Source: Tubiluchus corallicola (lineage: Eukaryota; Priapulida; Priapulimorpha; Priapulimorphida; Tubiluchidae). From it: DNA of 30,123 nucleotides. The stretch spans positions 1 to 30,123 of the forward strand of contig JAQGDQ010001105.1 in assembly GCA_030141605.1 (NCBI GenBank), read 5' to 3'. Below the pieces are notes generated by a model. It ran no database searches. It worked only from the letters and a program-made list of their open reading frames with translations, and was not told the origin of the DNA. Positions 19,491 through 30,123 of the stretch are shown here, piece after piece (position 1 is the stretch's first letter; every line of letters starts with the position of its first letter). Made by a program: the position numbers and the translations under genes.

Positions 19491-19557
19491 AGGACAGGAC
19501 AGGACAGGGCAGGGCAGGACAGGACGGGACGGGACAGGACAGGACAGGACACGACAG
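19491..19557. repeat. (AGGAC)n pentanucleotide microsatellite
   Basis: About 13 AGGAC units, some changed to AGGGC or GGGAC. Confidence 0.93.
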
Positions 19558-20028
19558 AATTACAACAGTAATGACTGTACATATTAATCGTATTTATAAA
19601 CAAAAGATTTTATAGATATGTGAATTACATCTGAAATGAGCCTAGCCAGTAACTTTTGTTCACATCAAGAAAATGCCTATAAGTTTTTACAGCAGGCTGT
19701 TATTGTAATTACATGATTTTGCTGTGGTAAACGCAGAATCTTACGTCGTACGCTTTCATCATTTTCATAACGTTTCTTACCCCTTCGGGCGTTTTCAACT
19801 TTTCTTTCAGATAACCAAGGTAACAAAACGCTTTAATACTTCACTTTGTGGGCAGAAAATTGTCTGCGCTGCCTACACGATAATTCACAGTCTTTTCACA
19901 GTTCCAGTGATTTACGACGATCGTGAAAAGGTCAAAGGTTAACTGTATTTCGCACGCGGTATCATTTTGTTCACACGGAAAATGCGTGATATTTGGCAAA
20001 TATTAGAAACATGGGCAGTCAACTTGAG
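19558..20028. other. Unique sequence with a diverged relative of the inverted-repeat arm
   Basis: The 46 bases at 19894-19939 align without gaps to 658-703 in the left arm at about 37 of 46 positions, including the 21-base match GATCGTGAAAAGGTCAAAGGT. Nothing else is recognised. Confidence 0.6.
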
Positions 20029-20040
20029 CCATTTTGAAAA

Positions 20041-20905
20041 TGTGTACAGAAGTGAGGGCATATCCATTAACATGTGTACAGAAGTGAGGGCAGATCCATT
20101 AACATGTGTACAGAAGTGAGGGCATATCCATTAACATGTGTACAGAAGTGACGGCATATCCATTAACATGTGTACAGAAGTGAGGGCATATCCATTAACA
20201 TGTGTACAGAAGTGAGGGTATATCCATTAACATGTGTACAGAAGTGAGGGCATATCCATTAACATGTGTACAGAAGTGAGGGCGTGTCCATTAACATGTG
20301 TACAGAAGTCAGGGCATATCCATTAACATGTGTACAGAAGTGAGGGCGTATCCATTAACATGTGTACAGAAGTGAGGGCATATCCATTAACATGTGTACA
20401 GAAGTGAGGGCATATCCACTAACATGTGTACAGAAGTGAGGGCATATCCATTAACATGTGTACAGAAGTGAGGACATATCCACTAACATGTGTACAGAAG
20501 TGAGGGATATCAATTAACATGTGTACAGAAGTGAGGGCATATCCATTAACATGTGTACAGAAGTGAGGGCATATCCATTAACATGTGTACAGAAGTGAGG
20601 GCAGATCCATTAACATGTGTACAGAAGTGAGGGCATATCCATTAACATGTGTACAGAAGTGAGGGCATATCCACTAACATGTGTACAGAAGTGAGGGATA
20701 TCAATTAACATGTGTACAGAAGTGAGGGCATATCCATTAACATGTGTACAGAAGTGAGGGCATATCCATTAACATGTGTACAGAAGTGAGGGCATATCCA
20801 TTAACATGTGTACAGAAGTGAGGGCACATCCATTAACATGTGTACAGAAGTGAGGGCATATCCATTAACATGTGTACAGAAGTGAGGGCGTATCCATTAA
20901 CAAAG
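20041..20905 (+). repeat. 32-bp satellite (about 27 units)
   Basis: TGTGTACAGAAGTGAGGGCATATCCATTAACA-type units repeat every 32 bases. A few units are shortened (for example AGTGAGGGATATCAATT near 20500 and 20690), and the same variant pair recurs about 190 bp apart, hinting at block duplication. Repeats are contiguous with no spacers. Confidence 0.95.
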
Positions 20906-20984
20906 ACTCTCTTGAAGCATTTTATACTGTTTAGCTTTTTGTTAATCCTGGAGCAGAACCTACTTAACTTGCAGATCACAGTGG

Positions 20985-21201
20985 TAGAACCGGTACATAG
21001 CTGATTGTCAGGAGGAATTATCTAAGACGAGACATCAAACCGATCAAGGATGAGGTGGTTGGGGCGTGAGTGTATCCTCCATCGACGTGAAAAGCAGTCA
21101 GGGTCAGTTTTGTAGGAATCAAATGTCCCAGAGCGAGCATTGAACATGGCAGTCACCCATTCTTTAGCTCACCAGATTTAGCACTGCTTAACTTTGCCGT
21201 C
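20985..21201 (-). repeat. 5S rRNA-like SINE relic, copy 3
   Basis: On the minus strand from about 21201 it reads AAGTTAAGCAGTGCTAAATC, TGGTGAGC, then AATGGGTGACTGCC, a good match to 5S rRNA box C (GGATGGGTGACCGCC). CTCTGGGACATTTG follows and is partly repeated in the plus-strand copy at 21412. The far end carries ACCGGTTCTACCAC, related to the ends of the other copies. Confidence 0.65.
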
Positions 21202-21411
21202 TATTCTGTCCGCTCGTCTATTCCCTACACTCGTTAAATTAACAAGAATCTTACATCAAGATTATTCAAACAACCAGTGTGCGCTTGCTACTAATTGTTG
21301 TGGCGGGAAAAATGAAATGTGGCTCCAGTGGCTCCATCTACATTGAACAAAATTGATTTTAGAGAAATCTCAGAACTGCGGCCACTGCAACAATCGGGGA
21401 CGACGGTAAAT

Positions 21412-21500
21412 GAAGTTAAGCAAGCACGAGCTTGGTTAGCCAATGGATACCGGATTCAACAAAAACTCTGGGCATTTCTTTTCGTCGTACCAAACCAGGC
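21412..21500 (+). repeat. 5S rRNA-like SINE relic, copy 4 (head-to-head with copy 3)
   Basis: GAAGTTAAGCAAGCACGAGC, TTGGTTAG, AATGGATACCGG and CTCTGGGCATTT follow the 5S internal order and the downstream module seen in copy 3. The overlapping 62-residue frame (21319-21507) is explained by this repeat and not by a gene. Confidence 0.55.
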
Positions 21501-21570
21501 TGTTTAGCTTTTCCAGCGAAGATACATTATGTAATTATGTAAACAATTGGAAATGGGACATTTTTGCCTA

Positions 21571-21746
<176 letters not shown>

Positions 21747-22260
21747 ATAGCTAAGACACTTCTGTTGGTCTAGTGGCTCACCTTTCGTGACTATCCTTGA
21801 CAAATAATCAGGTGCCAGTCAAGCCACAGCCACCTACACTGAATAAAGCAGCGCAATGAACAGAAAAAATGAAGCCTTCACAGTTACCAGTTTCATTATT
21901 GGAAAAAAGCTCTTGTCGTCTTTCACCGGAAATTCATCTTTGCGTTTCCTGCTTCCAGAAATTTCTCCTGGCTGTGATGAAATTTCTTCATAGACAAATT
22001 CTAGCAGCAAAACTCATTAATTAAACATAGCCTCGTCAAGAGCCCCTCTCAGGAGAGTTTGCAGCAAGAATTTTATTACTGCTGGAACATGGCTTCTTTG
22101 AAAATCTAGAATTAATAATGTCGAAAAGGAATCCGATCATTATCATTGACAGCTATGAAATATTGATGCAAAAAGCGCAATCTTGAAGATTATGAGGAAG
22201 ATTGCACGGTTTAGATTTTTCACTAACAGCTGTCCTAAATCGTTTCGTAGCATTACTGAA
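21747..22260. other. Unique sequence, no gene seen
   Basis: About 500 bases without a supported gene or repeat. Confidence 0.45.
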
Positions 22261-23250
22261 AAACCCAAGGACAGTACAGCAGCACAGTTGGGCAGCATGG
22301 CGTAGCCCAGTACCAGTAGCAGCACAGCACAACACGGCATAGTCCAAAACCAGTACGACACAATACGGCATAGCCTAGCACTAGCACAGCACAGCATGGC
22401 ATAATCTAGCACCAGCATAGTACAGCACCAGGACAGCAAAACACAGGAAAGCCCAGCGCCAACACTGCATAGTACAGCGTAAGCACAGCACAGCACAACA
22501 CAGCATAGCACAGCATTAGCACAACACAGCACAGCACAGCATAGCCCAGCACTAGCACAGCACAGCACAGCATAGCCCAGCATCAACACAGCATAACACA
22601 GCATAGCCCAGCACCAGCACAGCACAAAAATGCATAGCCCAGCACTAGCACAGCACAGCACAGCACAGCATTGCCCAGCACCAGCACAGCATAACAATAC
22701 ATAGCCCAGCACTAGCACAGCATTGCCCAGCATCAGCATAGCACAAGCACAGCACAACACAGCATTGCCCAGCATCAGCACAGTACAACAGAACACAGCA
22801 TAGTCCAGCACTAGCACAGCACAGCATTGCCCAGCATCAGCACAGTACAACAGAACACAGCATAGTCCAGCACTAGCACAGCACAGCATTGCCCAGCATC
22901 AGCACAGCACAACAGAACACAGCATAGTCCAGCACTAGCACAGCACAGCATTGCCCAGCATCAGCACAGCACAACACAACACAGCATAGTCCAGCACTAG
23001 CACAGCACAGCATAGCCCAGCATCAGCACAGCACAACACAACACAGCATAGTCCAGCACTAGCACAGCACAGCATTGCCCAGCATCAGCACAGCACAACA
23101 GAACACAGCATAGTTCAGCACTAGCACAGCACAGCATAGCATAGCCCAGCACCAGCACGAACACAACATTGCATAGCCCAGCACAAGCACAGTGAAACAA
23201 AGCATATCTTAGCAGCACAGCATAGCACAGCACAGCAAAACTCAGGGCAA
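22261..23250. repeat. CACAG/CAGCA satellite with a 62-bp higher-order unit
   Basis: Words such as CACAGCACAGCATAGCCCAG fill nearly 1 kb. From 22801 the word TAGTCCAGCACTAG recurs at 22801, 22863, 22925, 22987, 23049 and (as TAGTTCAG) 23111, giving a clean 62-bp higher-order period. The Cys/Leu/Val-rich minus-strand frames are artefacts. Confidence 0.93.
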
Positions 23251-23530
23251 AGCTGTATAATATCTTACTATATAAAAAGAAACACAACACAACAACATCC
23301 TTGCTGTCTTTGATCAATGATTTCGTGATTATGCTTTGCGTGTTTGCTTATACACGTATAATTAAGAAATAATACATTGTTATAGTGCACATTGTAGTAT
23401 AGTTGCTCTAACAATATACTCATTAACCACAATGCTTGGAGGAATTATGAACATTATCGATATAATGCGTGTGGGAGATATAATCTTTAGACGCTGAAGA
23501 ACAATTTCTTAGCTTCAATATCTCTGGTAA
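23251..23530. other. Unique spacer, nothing recognised
   Basis: A/T-rich spacer between two CAG-rich repeat blocks. Confidence 0.4.
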
Positions 23531-23534
23531 AAAA

Positions 23535-24244
23535 CAGTAACAATGGCAGCAATAGCAGCAGCAGCAACAACAACAGCTACAGCAACGGCAACAGCAACAG
23601 CAGAAATAGCGGCAGCAGCAGTAACAGCAGCAGTAGAAGCATAAGCAGCAGCAGCAACAGAACAACAGGATCAACAGCAGCAGCTACAACAGGAGCAACA
23701 GCAGCAGCATCAACAATAACAAAAACAACAGGATCAGCAGCAGCAGCTACAGCAATAGCAGCAGTAGCAGCAACAACAACAGAACAACAGGATCAACAGC
23801 AGCAGCTACAACAACAACACCAGCAGCAACAACAAGAGGAACAACAGTAACAACAGCAGCAGCAGCAGCAGCAATAGCAGCAGAAACAACAATAGTAACA
23901 GCAGTAGCTGCAACAGGAGCAACAGTAGCAGCAACAACCGTAGAAACAACAGTAACAACAGCAGCAGCAGCAGCAATAGCAGCAGAAACAACAATAGTAA
24001 CAGCAGTAGCTGCAACAGGAGCAACAGTAGCAGCAGCAACAACAACAACAGCAGCAGCAACAACCGTAGGAACAACAGGAGCAACAGTAACAGCAGCAGT
24101 AAAAACAACAGCTACAGCTACATCAACAGCAGAAACAGCAACAGCAGCAGAAACAGCAGCAGTAGAAGCATAAGCAGCAACAGCAACAACAACAGCTACA
24201 GCTACAGCAACAGCAGCAGCAGTAACAGCAGCAGTACAAACATA

Positions 24245-24275
<31 letters not shown>

Positions 24276-24308
24276 ACAACAGCAATGGCAACAGCAGCAG
24301 TATCAAAA
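23535..24308. repeat. (CAG)n/(CAA)n tract with an about 102-bp higher-order unit
   Basis: Interrupted CAG, CAA, TAG and GAA trinucleotides. A block starting CAATAGCAGCAGAAACAACA and passing through GTAGCTGCAACAGGAGC occurs at 23872 and again at 23974, so segments of about 102 bp were duplicated. The plus strand has TAG/TAA in the CAG frame, so it does not encode polyglutamine. Confidence 0.94.
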
Positions 24309-24655
24309 GTAGTAATTTTTATTTTTTCAATACATTCTCGTGTTAGGTAATTTGTTTAGAGTTGTAGTGCAGTGTTTTCAAATAGAAGCCATTTGCTAAG
24401 TTGGCTTCTTTCGCTTCTTTGGCTTCTACACTTTTAACAAGGTTTTCGAACTTTAAAAGCAGCAACGAAGTTATTTTAAAAGTAATGAAGAGTAATGGAG
24501 GCTTTGTGTCAGCACCAGTTACACAGCTCTTTTTAGCAAAGGCAGCCCTGATCAATTAAAAAAACCAGGGGTGAAGTTCTTTGTTTTTGAGATTATAAAA
24601 ACAATTTCAAATGATCATTTTTACGCAGTTTACGTCAACCATAGTGCCTGTTTGA
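24309..24655. other. Unique sequence, no gene seen
   Basis: The minus-strand frame 24343-24555 has no recognised domain. A short GGCTTCTTTCGCTTCTTTG repeat lies near 24402. Confidence 0.45.
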
Positions 24656-24659
24656 TGTA

Positions 24660-24860
24660 AGTGACTGTAGCAGGACCGGAAACTGGTTCTTTGATAACAA
24701 TCTCTGAGACACTGAACCACCAGGCGTGCCGTTATCACGGTCTGACTCATACGTATGTTCTTAACGGAAGACATAGTCGCAATACAGATTACTCACCCGG
24801 GGCGTGCTGCTCAGCATCGACGCGAAGTGGACAACGTGACCTCTCGGCTATTTTATCAGG
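24660..24860 (-). repeat. Tail of the 5S-like SINE family (copy 5, head not seen)
   Basis: GTAGCAGGACCGGAAACTGG resembles the tail module of the 5S-like relics (GCGGGACCGAAACTTGG near 13050, GTAGAACCGGTACAT near 20988). Further in, GGGGCGTG and CATCGACGCGAAG are spaced like GGGGCGTGAG and CATCGACGTGAAA in copy 3. The 5S-like head itself is not recognisable. Confidence 0.4.
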
Positions 24861-25439
24861 CCCTAGTTAACCTGGTCGTAATGGACTAACTGCATTACAA
24901 CTCATAAATTAATTATATATGCCTGTCAGCACTCGACAAGAGCACTCATTACAGCTGCTAGTGCAACGTTTGGTCAAGATGACGTCTTGGAAAGTATCAA
25001 AAGAAGCGGGTTCAAATCTATCTCAGGCTTTTATTTTCAATTAAAAAACCAACCCTTGAACAGGACACACTTGGGGTCGGATTTTGATTTTGCAGACCCC
25101 CGGGCTACAGATACCACAAGGCCTCGGTCCCCAGTAACAATTAGCAAAAGCATGAATGTTGGATTCTTCAAATCAGTTGATTTAACTTTTACAACATAAT
25201 GCAAACATTAGGTCCACATAGACTCGTGCAAGTTTAACACATCAAAAACAGAAGAGATGTTCTCATATTTACAAAATTAAAATAAGTTTTGGAAATATTA
25301 AGTATAATACGTACAAATGTGATCACAACTTTAAATTTATCAATTACACGAGGCGCTTATCACCTGTTTCATTGCTGAAACTTTCTAACATAGATAGATA
25401 TTTCTCAGACATTAATATAAACTCAGGAATGGCTTTTCA
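24861..25439. other. Unique A/T-rich sequence, no gene seen
   Basis: The plus frame 24987-25199 (70 residues) has no domain I recognise. No repeat or RNA is apparent. Confidence 0.4.
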
Positions 25440-26128
25440 TTAAAGGGCAAGAAAAGGGGTACCTAAAGTAGGTTTCAGAAAAATCGCCTTAAAAAATTAT
25501 ATTACTTTATAGCAATTTTATGCGTACATCTTACTTGCGCTGAAAGGAATTTTAGTTTGTCTTCATTTTAAATCTCCTGCAATACTGTTCCGAAGTCGCC
25601 ATTACATGACGTCATGTACCAAACGTAAATCAAGGGAAGAAAAGGCAACGTTAAATTGTATCTCAAAAGACTTTCCGTGCAAATCTATATTACTTAGATT
25701 TTCGTTTACCTACTAGAAAGACTTGTGTAACTAGAAAAGAAAATTATTAATTATTTAAAATGTTTTCACCAATTGGTAAAATGTTACTGACTCACCTCCA
25801 GGGTGCACCACTCACTAACCAAAAACGTATTTTTAATCTCATTGACAAGATACAGTAATTTTAAATTTTATTTAGTTAGTGACTTGTGCGCTACGAATGC
25901 TCTGATTATTTTTTCAAACTTTACAAAATGTTACCTAAACTTGTTCAAATGACCTGTCATCAAAATGGCTGCGTGTAATGGTCATCGCGGGAGTTTAAAT
26001 TTACATGTTTTATACAGCGTGACTGCCGATTGAAGTCCTGCACGCAAAATGGCAGTATGTAAGTGATATAAAATTTCAAGACGAATTTTTCAAGCTTTAT
26101 GTTTATGAAGGGTTTTCTTGTGCTTTAA
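25440..26128 (+). mobile_element. TTAA MITE family B, complete copy (681 bp)
   Basis: TTAA at 25440-25443 and 26125-26128 brackets 25444-26124. The termini are AGGGCAAGAAAAGGGG and, on the other strand, AGCACAAGAAAACCCTT, a short imperfect inverted repeat. The body contains CATTACATGACGTCATG, GGTGCACCACTCACTAACC and CGCGGGAGTTTAAATTTACA, all present in the copies at 10753, 14197 and 18140. No transposase is encoded, so it is non-autonomous and likely used a piggyBac-type enzyme. Confidence 0.85.
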
Positions 26129-26395
26129 GTTCTGTAAGCGCTTGCGAAGTTAAATTTCTAATAATCCACACAAAATCATTCGGACAAGTTCCGCTTTTCA
26201 AGAAAATCCACAAATAACGAAAGGCGAGATCAATGTTAAAATTTCCGTTTGAATTGCGCTCGTTTTATTTTCGGTATTCTTCTTCTTCTTTCAAAGTCTC
26301 ACTCCATCTGTTATAGACACTGACGCATTACAATTTATTAGAGCATTTACCCCACCCCTGTCAGCAGCTAACAGTGCAAGTTCTTTCACTCCAAA
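26129..26395. other. Unique spacer, nothing recognised
   Basis: Short non-repetitive sequence with a TTCTTCTTCTT run near 26278. Confidence 0.4.
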
Positions 26396-26592
26396 AGCTT
26401 ACGCATTACCTATTACGCATTACGAATTACGCATTACGCATTACGCATCACGCATTACGCATCACAGATCACGCATTACGCATCACAGATCACGCATTAC
26501 GCATCACAGATCACGCATTACGCATTACAGATAACGCATTACGCATTACAGATAACGCAATACGCATCACAGATCACGCATTACGCATTACC
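26396..26592 (+). repeat. 21-bp ACGCATTAC minisatellite
   Basis: Units of ACGCATTACGCATCACAGATC and shorter variants. The array begins exactly where the minus-strand LINE fragment loses its reading frame, so it may be an expansion at the element's 3' side. The HALRITD peptide repeat in the plus frame is an artefact. Confidence 0.93.
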
Positions 26593-26905
26593 CGCATATG
26601 GAGTCGTAGTTCTAGTTTTTCTACTCCTAAAGAAAGATTTGGTTGAAGTTGTTGAACATCTATATTTATCTTAGCTATCCAAGTTGTTTTAGGTTTATCA
26701 GGTGTTTTTTGCAAGATTCTAAGGCGATTCTTACTTGGCAATCTTATCAGATGTCCTAGCCATCTTAATCTTCGGATCTTGACTTTTGAACTCCCAGAAA
26801 TTTCTCTGTGTATAAATTTTCGTTTTGATTATGTATCTCTTAAAAGTATCTGTAGGCCATCTTAGCTTTAAAACTTTCCTCCGAAGGCTTCTATGAAATG
26901 TGTCA
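26593..26905 (-). pseudogene. LINE reverse transcriptase C-terminal fragment, copy 1
   Basis: Translating the minus strand gives DTFHRSLRRKVLKLRWP (26904 to 26854) and, after a frameshift, KIRRLRWLGHLIRLPSKNRL (about 26780 to 26721), then KPKTTWIAKINIDVQQL. These are hallmarks of the region just after the reverse transcriptase domain in animal non-LTR retrotransposons (FHRxLLRxVLxxRWP, RRLRWLGHxxR). The frameshift and a deletion upstream of DTF make it inactive. The C-terminal frame runs into the ACGCATTAC array at 26592. Confidence 0.8.
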
Positions 26906-27364
26906 TAAATATGTACATAAATATGCTGATAACGTAAGGGTTAGATAATCGAAGTCTTATGCTAACACTTAATTTATTGCTAGTCAATACATTCTTCCAT
27001 GGAAGAAAAGCTTGCATTGTTTGTTCATTTCTACTTTTAGATGATCTTCAGTGTTTAGAAAAGTGTCCACGCGCTTGCACTTTTTCCCAGATCGAGTACC
27101 ATCTCTCTTTTTTATTTTCATTTTTATTTTTATTTATTAAATATATCCACAATGATCATTACAGCATTGTACATAAAAGTATTTAATAGCATATTTATTA
27201 TTATGTGCACAAGATGCCAAGCCGCAAATGACCCGTGGGGTACTCAAGAAGTAATTACTTGTTTAGAGTACCGTTTACTTGTTTATTAATGTCTTGCAGT
27301 AATACATTCTTCTGTTTTAGACTGGTTTACTTGAAGATTCCTTTTCTCCGGTTTTTTTTTGATA
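26906..27364. other. Unique sequence between two LINE fragments
   Basis: The 75-residue plus frame at 26959-27186 has no recognised domain. I see no other feature. Confidence 0.4.
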
Positions 27365-27625
27365 AATCTCTTTAAGGTTTTAAGGTTTTAAGGCGATTCT
27401 TACTTGGTAATCTTAAGTGTCCTTGTGATCTTTAATCTTCGGATCTTGATTTTTGAACTTTCGTTCTAGTGTACAAATCTTCATTTTTGATTATGCGAGG
27501 CCATCTTAGCTTTAAAACTTTCCTTATAAGACTTCTATGAAATGTGTCAATCTGCTTTTCTTGATTAATCGTTAAACCCCGCGTTTCACTATTGTACATA
27601 AATGTGCTGGTAAATAAATATTCAG
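27365..27625 (-). pseudogene. LINE reverse transcriptase C-terminal fragment, copy 2
   Basis: The minus strand encodes MYNSETRGLTINQEKQIDTF, HRSLIRKVLKLRWP and NEDLYTRTKVQ before frameshifts disrupt the RRLRWLGH region. It overlaps the domain content of copy 1 and shares long nucleotide matches with it (for example GGCCATCTTAGCTTTAAAAC), so both come from one LINE family inserted, or duplicated, in the same orientation about 700 bp apart. Confidence 0.8.
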
Positions 27626-27639
27626 TATTGCTAGAACAA

Positions 27640-28345
27640 TAACATAACGAATAGACAGCATTCGTAATTAGATTTCAAGATGGCCGATCTTGAATCAAAA
27701 TAATCTAAGGCAATTTATCTCCTTCTGAACAACATAGGAATAACATTACTCGGCGAAAAATTCATTTCACTTTTTTGACAAAGAATTTTCATTTTTGCTC
27801 TGTTATGCTATTGAAACTGCAGCCATTTTGGACTTCAAGATGGCCGCTTTTAAAGTAAAATAATTTAAGCCAATGTATCGCTTTCTGAAAAATATAGAAA
27901 GAAAATCAATCGTCTAAAATTTCATTTCAGTTTTGTGACAAAGCATTTTCATTTTGGCTTTGTTACGATGTTGAAACTGCAGCCATTTTGGACTTTAAGA
28001 TGGCCGATTTTAAAGTAAAATAATTTAAGCCAATGTATCGGTTTCTGAAAAATATAGAAAGAAAATTAATCGTTTAAATTTCATTTCAGTTTTGTGACAA
28101 AGAATTTTCATTTTGGCTTTGTTACGATGTTGAAACTGCAGCCATTTTGGCTTTTAAGATGGCCGATTTAAACCCGCACAGTTTAAGGCGGATTATAAAT
28201 TTTTAAGCAACATTAAAACAAAATGTGGCCAAATTTCCACATTTCTGACAAAGAAATACTGTTTTCGCATTCTTACGATGCCTTATTGCAACCATTTTGA
28301 ATTTAAAGATGGCCACCAGAAAAAGTGTTTTTACTCCTATTTTGC
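27640..28345 (+). repeat. About 160-bp degenerate satellite, five units
   Basis: AAGATGGCC recurs at 27677, 27837, 27997, 28156 and 28306, each but the first preceded by GCAGCCATTTTGG or a variant. Other shared words are TTTGTGACAAAG, ATTTTCATTTT and TGAAAAATATAGAAAG. Units two to four are the most alike; the first and last are more diverged. AAGATGGC matches the core of the YY1-type motif. Confidence 0.9.
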
Positions 28346-28677
28346 CTTATCTAATCAATAGAGTTTGCTCTGTTACATAACTTGTACATGGGAATAGATA
28401 TTTGCACGTTAGCAGGCATAATTACTCACACCTGCAGTCCAAACAATATCACATAATTATGTTTAATCAAGCGAGTCTAGGTAGTGAATCTTCTACCTGT
28501 AATTACGCAACAGGTAAAAGCGAGATGAGTATCTGTGTTTTGCACCTGTGGTTAATTACGCCGGGTGCTATGCTGCTGTAGCGAAGAGATTAATGCGTAT
28601 TGCCTAAGAGATCATGGATAGAAATGATCAGAAAGAGGTCACTCTGGGATAGGTCACTCCGATTTCCAGGAAACTTC
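28346..28677. other. Unique sequence, no gene seen
   Basis: Contains a small duplication, AGGTCACTCTGGGAT then AGGTCACTCCG, at about 28635-28663. Nothing else is recognised. Confidence 0.45.
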
Positions 28678-29288
<611 letters not shown>

Positions 29289-30002
29289 AGAATAATGTAA
29301 AACATTGAAACTGATTTTGTCAAACATTGTAAATCTTGTACATGCTGAGTACATGCTCAGTACATGCTCAACACAGCGTGCTGAACCGCTTGTAATTTAA
29401 AAGGATTTACTTTTATCGAGCTCCCAATCTTTTATACTTGCACTGATGAAAATGATTCAGCCTCTCTAATGAAATTTCATAACTGAATAATATCTGTAAA
29501 CAGGAACCTACTGAACACAGATAAGAATGTCAGAGAAAAATTGATGCTTCGTAGAAAAACTTTTCATTAGGCTAACTCTATTATAACAAAATGTCAGACC
29601 ATAGACGAGTTTCACGAAAAAAAGAAGAAATTATTTCCCATGCGCAGTAGTTGAGCACAAAGAGCCATAGAAATGTATTTGTGTTCCGTTATGTTAAAAG
29701 CAACGTGAATATTAAATGTCAGTTCCATTCTCTGGTTACGTTTTTATATAAAGTGAGACGGAGAACGCGAGGGGATCTGAATATTACAACTGGGAAAAAG
29801 TAGTCCGGCGGAAACTAGTTCAGGCAGAGGGGTGGTCGAATTACTGCTAATGCAGAATGGCATCAAATATGAGGGACGATTAGACAGTGTAATGTTTTCA
29901 ACGTACGTGTTATGTAATGCTTAAATGATAATAGCAAATATTGCGATCAAATACCCCTTAGAGAAATGAGAAACTATGTCAGTTTATGCTTTAGTTTTTA
30001 TA
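29289..30002. other. Unique sequence, no gene seen
   Basis: About 700 bases with no gene or element recognised. A small tandem repeat of ACATGCTGAGT / ACATGCTCAGT / ACATGCTCA occurs at about 29340-29370. Confidence 0.45.
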
Positions 30003-30123
30003 CAGAACTACACTACACTACACTACACTACACTACACTACACTACACTACACTACACTACACTACACTACACTACACTACACTACACTACACTACACTA
30101 CACTACACTACACTACACTACAC
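30003..30123. repeat. (CACTA)n pentanucleotide microsatellite reaching the window end
   Basis: About 23 perfect CACTA units run past the end of the window. The lack of any variant unit suggests recent expansion or a much longer array beyond. Confidence 0.97.

Noticed and set aside
22143-22889. 248-residue Cys/Leu/Val frame on the minus strand
   Set aside because: Generated by the CACAG/CAGCA satellite; no conserved domain.
23535-24308. Possible polyglutamine coding exon
   Set aside because: The CAG frame is interrupted by TAG and TAA units and has no flanking coding sequence.
30003-30123. Telomeric repeat at the window end
   Set aside because: CACTA pentanucleotides do not match TTAGGG or known animal telomere repeats; treated as a microsatellite.

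Overview
The window looks like nuclear DNA of a marine invertebrate animal, possibly a lophotrochozoan such as a mollusc; that placement is a weak inference. Animal origin is supported by an aquaporin-8-type channel gene, fragments of non-LTR retrotransposons, relics that look derived from tRNA and 5S rRNA, non-autonomous DNA transposons flanked by TTAA, and a very high load of tandem repeats. No operon or other bacterial organisation is visible, and there is no CRISPR array. Only one convincing protein-coding gene is present.

Positions 1-7210 hold a large inverted structure. A (TTTA)n tract, a left arm of about 1.3 kb and a 72-bp minisatellite lead into a core of about 1.9 kb. The core carries an AQP8-like reading frame (2180-3202) and an A/T-rich 3' region. 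The order then reverses: the same 72-bp minisatellite on the opposite strand, the right arm, and an (AAAT)n tract. The arms are nearly identical over their inner 700 bp. This layout resembles Foldback-type elements with long, internally repetitive inverted repeats around a captured gene. An inverted local duplication is the main alternative. The last left-hand minisatellite unit reads in frame into the first transmembrane helix of the channel, so minisatellite and gene appear to share sequence.

Positions 7211-15905 hold a CAT/CAG tract, a 46-bp satellite that looks like a tandemly amplified tRNA-type sequence (23 units), a 531-bp MITE in TTAA, several copies of a second TTAA family, two related 15-bp arrays, a 66-bp GTG-rich repeat, 5S-like relics, and a long CT tract.

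Positions 15906-21560 hold a LINE 3' end, a third TTAA element that abuts a family-B copy over one shared TTAA, and arrays with 71-bp and 32-bp units. They also hold a head-to-head pair of 5S-like relics.

Positions 21561-30123 are mostly microsatellites (TAA/CAA, CACAG with a 62-bp higher-order unit, CAG/CAA, GTA/GCA, CACTA). Among them lie one complete 681-bp TTAA element, two minus-strand LINE reverse-transcriptase fragments and a roughly 160-bp satellite. The genes do not form a pathway. The region is best read as a repeat-rich accessory locus with one channel gene sitting inside an inverted-repeat structure.
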